The position numbers were made by a program, and so were the translations under genes. From Bacillota bacterium (GTDB lineage Bacteria > Bacillota > Bacilli > Paenibacillales > Paenibacillaceae), in contig JAEWAQ010000073.1 in NCBI GenBank assembly GCA_023391635.1, positions 80,485 to 144,484 of the forward strand: 64,000 bases of DNA, given 5' to 3'. Below are positions 62,574 through 64,000 of this stretch, piece after piece. The stretch's first letter is position 1, and every line of letters starts with the position of its first letter. The notes under the pieces are model-generated. The model worked only from the letters and a program-made list of their open reading frames with translations, ran no database searches and was not told the DNA's origin.

Positions 62574-63725
62574 ATGATCGACAATTTCATTATCGAACAC
62601 GAGAACGGGTGGCTGCAGGTGAAAGTTCCCCTTCCCTATTCACTTAAATGGGTGAATGCTTATCTATTGCCCGGTGAAGGAGAAGGCGATTGGTCGCTGA
62701 TCGACCCGGGTTTGCATACCGAGGAAGCGGAGAGAGTCTGGTATGCGGTCATGCAGAGCAAGGGGATCGCATGGAACGGGATCGCCCGCATCGTGCTGAC
62801 GCACCATCATCCCGACCATTACGGCTTGGCCGGATGGTTCCAGGAGCGCACGGGCGCGCCGGTGTGGATGTCGCGGAAGGCGCACCAGACCGCACGCTGG
62901 ATGTGGGGGGTCGACGGCGAAGGCATTGAGGGCAATGAAGGCGACGTAGGCAGCGGCGAGGAGAGCGAGGGAAACGAGGACAGCAGGGGGAGCGAAGGCA
63001 AGGAAGGAAGCGGAGGTAGCAAAGGTAGCGAAGGCAGAGAAGACAGCGAAGGCAGAGAAGACAGAGAAGACAGAGAAGACAGCGTGACCGACACGCTGCT
63101 CTCCTCGTTCCTGGCGCATGGATTGCCCACGTCGCTCGCGGAAGAGATGAAAACCCACCTGTTCGGCTTCGTCGCGCGCGTGTCTCCACAGCCCGCATCA
63201 GTGTCGTATTTGTGGCCGAGCTCGACTTTCCACATGGCTGGCGTACAGTGGCAATTGATCGGCGGCGAGGGGCATGCGCCGGGTCATCTGTCGTTCTACG
63301 ATCCGGTCGGCGGCCGGATCCTGTGCGGGGATCAGGTGCTGCCGGACATCTCGCCCAACATCGGCTGGCTGCCGGGCGGAGATCCCGACCCGCTGGGCTC
63401 ATTCTTGGACAGCCTACGCTCCATGCGTAGCCTGGAAGTAACGTGGGCGTATCCCGGCCATCGGCAGCCGTTCTGCCGGTTCCGCGAGCGGGTGGACGAA
63501 CTGGCGGACCACCATGAGAGAAGATTGGATCGCATCGCCGAGCTCATCCGTGAGCGGCCGTCCACTTCATTCGACGTTTGCGAGCGGTTGTTCGGAGAGA
63601 GACTGCGCGGCAATGTCCACAACCTCCGCTTTGCATTGTCGGAGACGATCGCGCATCTCGTCCTGCTCGAACGAAGAGGCGTGCTGCGCCTTGCTGACGA
63701 CAACCTGTGGGTAAGCATTAAATAG
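62574..63725 (+). CDS. MBL-fold metallohydrolase with low-complexity acidic insert
   Basis: A 383-residue cytoplasmic protein. The metallo-beta-lactamase motifs are complete: LTHHHPDH at residues 75-82, GEGHAPGH, LCGDQVLP and AYPGHRQP. A C-terminal helical domain (about 310-383) resembles the winged-helix end of LACTB2/YmaE-like hydrolases. Between residues 114 and 170 lies an insert made almost only of Gly, Glu, Ser, Asp and Arg, encoded by short GA-rich repeats; most of it has no place in the fold. The ATG at 62574 follows AAGGAGG by 10 bases. Such enzymes cleave thioesters or esters; the substrate is unknown. Confidence 0.85.
   Translation: MIDNFIIEHENGWLQVKVPLPYSLKWVNAYLLPGEGEGDWSLIDPGLHTEEAERVWYAVMQSKGIAWNGIARIVLTHHHPDHYGLAGWFQERTGAPVWMSRKAHQTARWMWGVDGEGIEGNEGDVGSGEESEGNEDSRGSEGKEGSGGSKGSEGREDSEGREDREDREDSVTDTLLSSFLAHGLPTSLAEEMKTHLFGFVARVSPQPASVSYLWPSSTFHMAGVQWQLIGGEGHAPGHLSFYDPVGGRILCGDQVLPDISPNIGWLPGGDPDPLGSFLDSLRSMRSLEVTWAYPGHRQPFCRFRERVDELADHHERRLDRIAELIRERPSTSFDVCERLFGERLRGNVHNLRFALSETIAHLVLLERRGVLRLADDNLWVSIK
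62913..63083 (+). repeat. GA-rich microsatellite-like repeat inside the MBL gene
   Basis: About 170 bases are built from variants of GAAGGCAGC and GAAGACAGA words with a period of three, six or nine, all in frame. The end of the tract repeats GAAGACAGA three times in a row. It looks like expansion by replication slippage. Confidence 0.75.
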
Positions 63726-63729
63726 AAAT

Positions 63730-63763
63730 GGCCGCCTGGGAATATCCCTAGGCGGCCTTTTAC
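63730..63763 (+). terminator. Intrinsic terminator after the MBL gene
   Basis: GGCCGCCT (63730-63737) pairs with AGGCGGCC (63750-63757), with GGGA/TCCC inside, followed by a short T tract. Confidence 0.85.
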
Positions 63764-63800
63764 GGCATTTTGCTGAGAAAATACTGCAAGATGATTAAAG

Positions 63801-64000
63801 CCGCGCCGCAACCCGGCAAAACCTGGTTGGAGCACCGCAACCTCACCCGCGCCGTTCCGCAACCCGGCAAAACCCGGTTGGAGCACCGCAACCTCACCGG
63901 CACCGTTCCGCAACCCGGCAAAACCCGGTTGGAGCGTCGCAACCTCACCGGCACCGTTCTGCAACCCGGCAAAACCCGGTTGGAGCGTCGCAACCTCACC
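63801..64000. repeat. 51-bp tandem repeat running past the window edge
   Basis: The word ACCCGGCAAA starts at 63811, 63862, 63913 and 63964, exactly 51 bases apart; nearly four copies are seen and the array continues beyond the end. Copies differ at a few sites. Each unit contains the imperfect inverted repeat CAACCCGG/CCCGGTTG. As 51 is 17 codons, more than one minus-strand frame stays open through all copies, so a repeat protein cannot be excluded. Confidence 0.85.

Noticed and set aside
63801..64000. CRISPR array
   Set aside because: The whole 51-base unit is repeated with no variable spacers, so it is a plain tandem repeat.

Overview
The window looks like chromosomal DNA of a moderately GC-rich, spore-forming member of the Paenibacillaceae (Paenibacillus- or Cohnella-like). 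The reasons are the strong AGGAGG-type ribosome binding sites, frequent TTG and GTG starts, the spore-coat genes cotJABC, five tandem yheC/yheD-type coat genes, a sufCDSUB operon in the Bacillus order, a yuaF-floT pair, and several CUT1-type sugar importers with a YesN-like AraC response regulator. I saw no rRNA, tRNA, CRISPR array, insertion sequence or prophage gene.

Left part (1-11 kb): the 3' end of a UGT-type glycosyltransferase, then a catabolic island with a GH38-like (DUF5054) hydrolase, a lipoprotein binding protein, two permeases, an MsmX/UgpC-type ATPase, an uncharacterised protein, an EamA transporter, a CehA/McbA-type PHP hydrolase and a DeoR regulator. Next (11-19 kb) is a histidine kinase/AraC response regulator pair followed by an LplA/LplB/YtcP-like importer and a second CehA/McbA-type PHP hydrolase.

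Middle (19-35 kb): a DUF423 membrane protein, a PAS-GGDEF-EAL protein, a hypothetical protein, a YunC-like protein, the methionine-salvage genes mtnK-mtnA, and a maltodextrin locus. The maltodextrin locus has LacI and a GH15 glucoamylase-like enzyme on the minus strand. On the plus strand are a binding protein, MalF- and MalG-like permeases and a lipid-anchored GH13 enzyme. A cytoplasmic neopullulanase-like GH13 enzyme faces them on the minus strand. Polymer would be trimmed at the surface, imported as maltodextrin and finished inside by the GH15 and GH13 enzymes.

Right part (35-64 kb): sufCDSUB for Fe-S assembly behind a clear promoter, a stand-alone LigD-type DNA ligase, two HD-GYP proteins, a MoaD-MoaE fusion, a 5'-nucleotidase-like protein, uppP, the radical-SAM protein YfkAB, a CNNM/CBS protein, an AI-2E-type transporter, cotJABC, yuaF-floT behind a SigW-like promoter, the five-gene yheC/D cluster, yheB, and an MBL-fold hydrolase with a low-complexity insert. 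The window ends in a 51-bp tandem repeat that runs past the edge.

Start codons were moved downstream of the longest ORF where a ribosome binding site, signal peptide, promoter or terminator made the longer version unlikely. Promoters, operators and terminators were read by eye and are candidates only.
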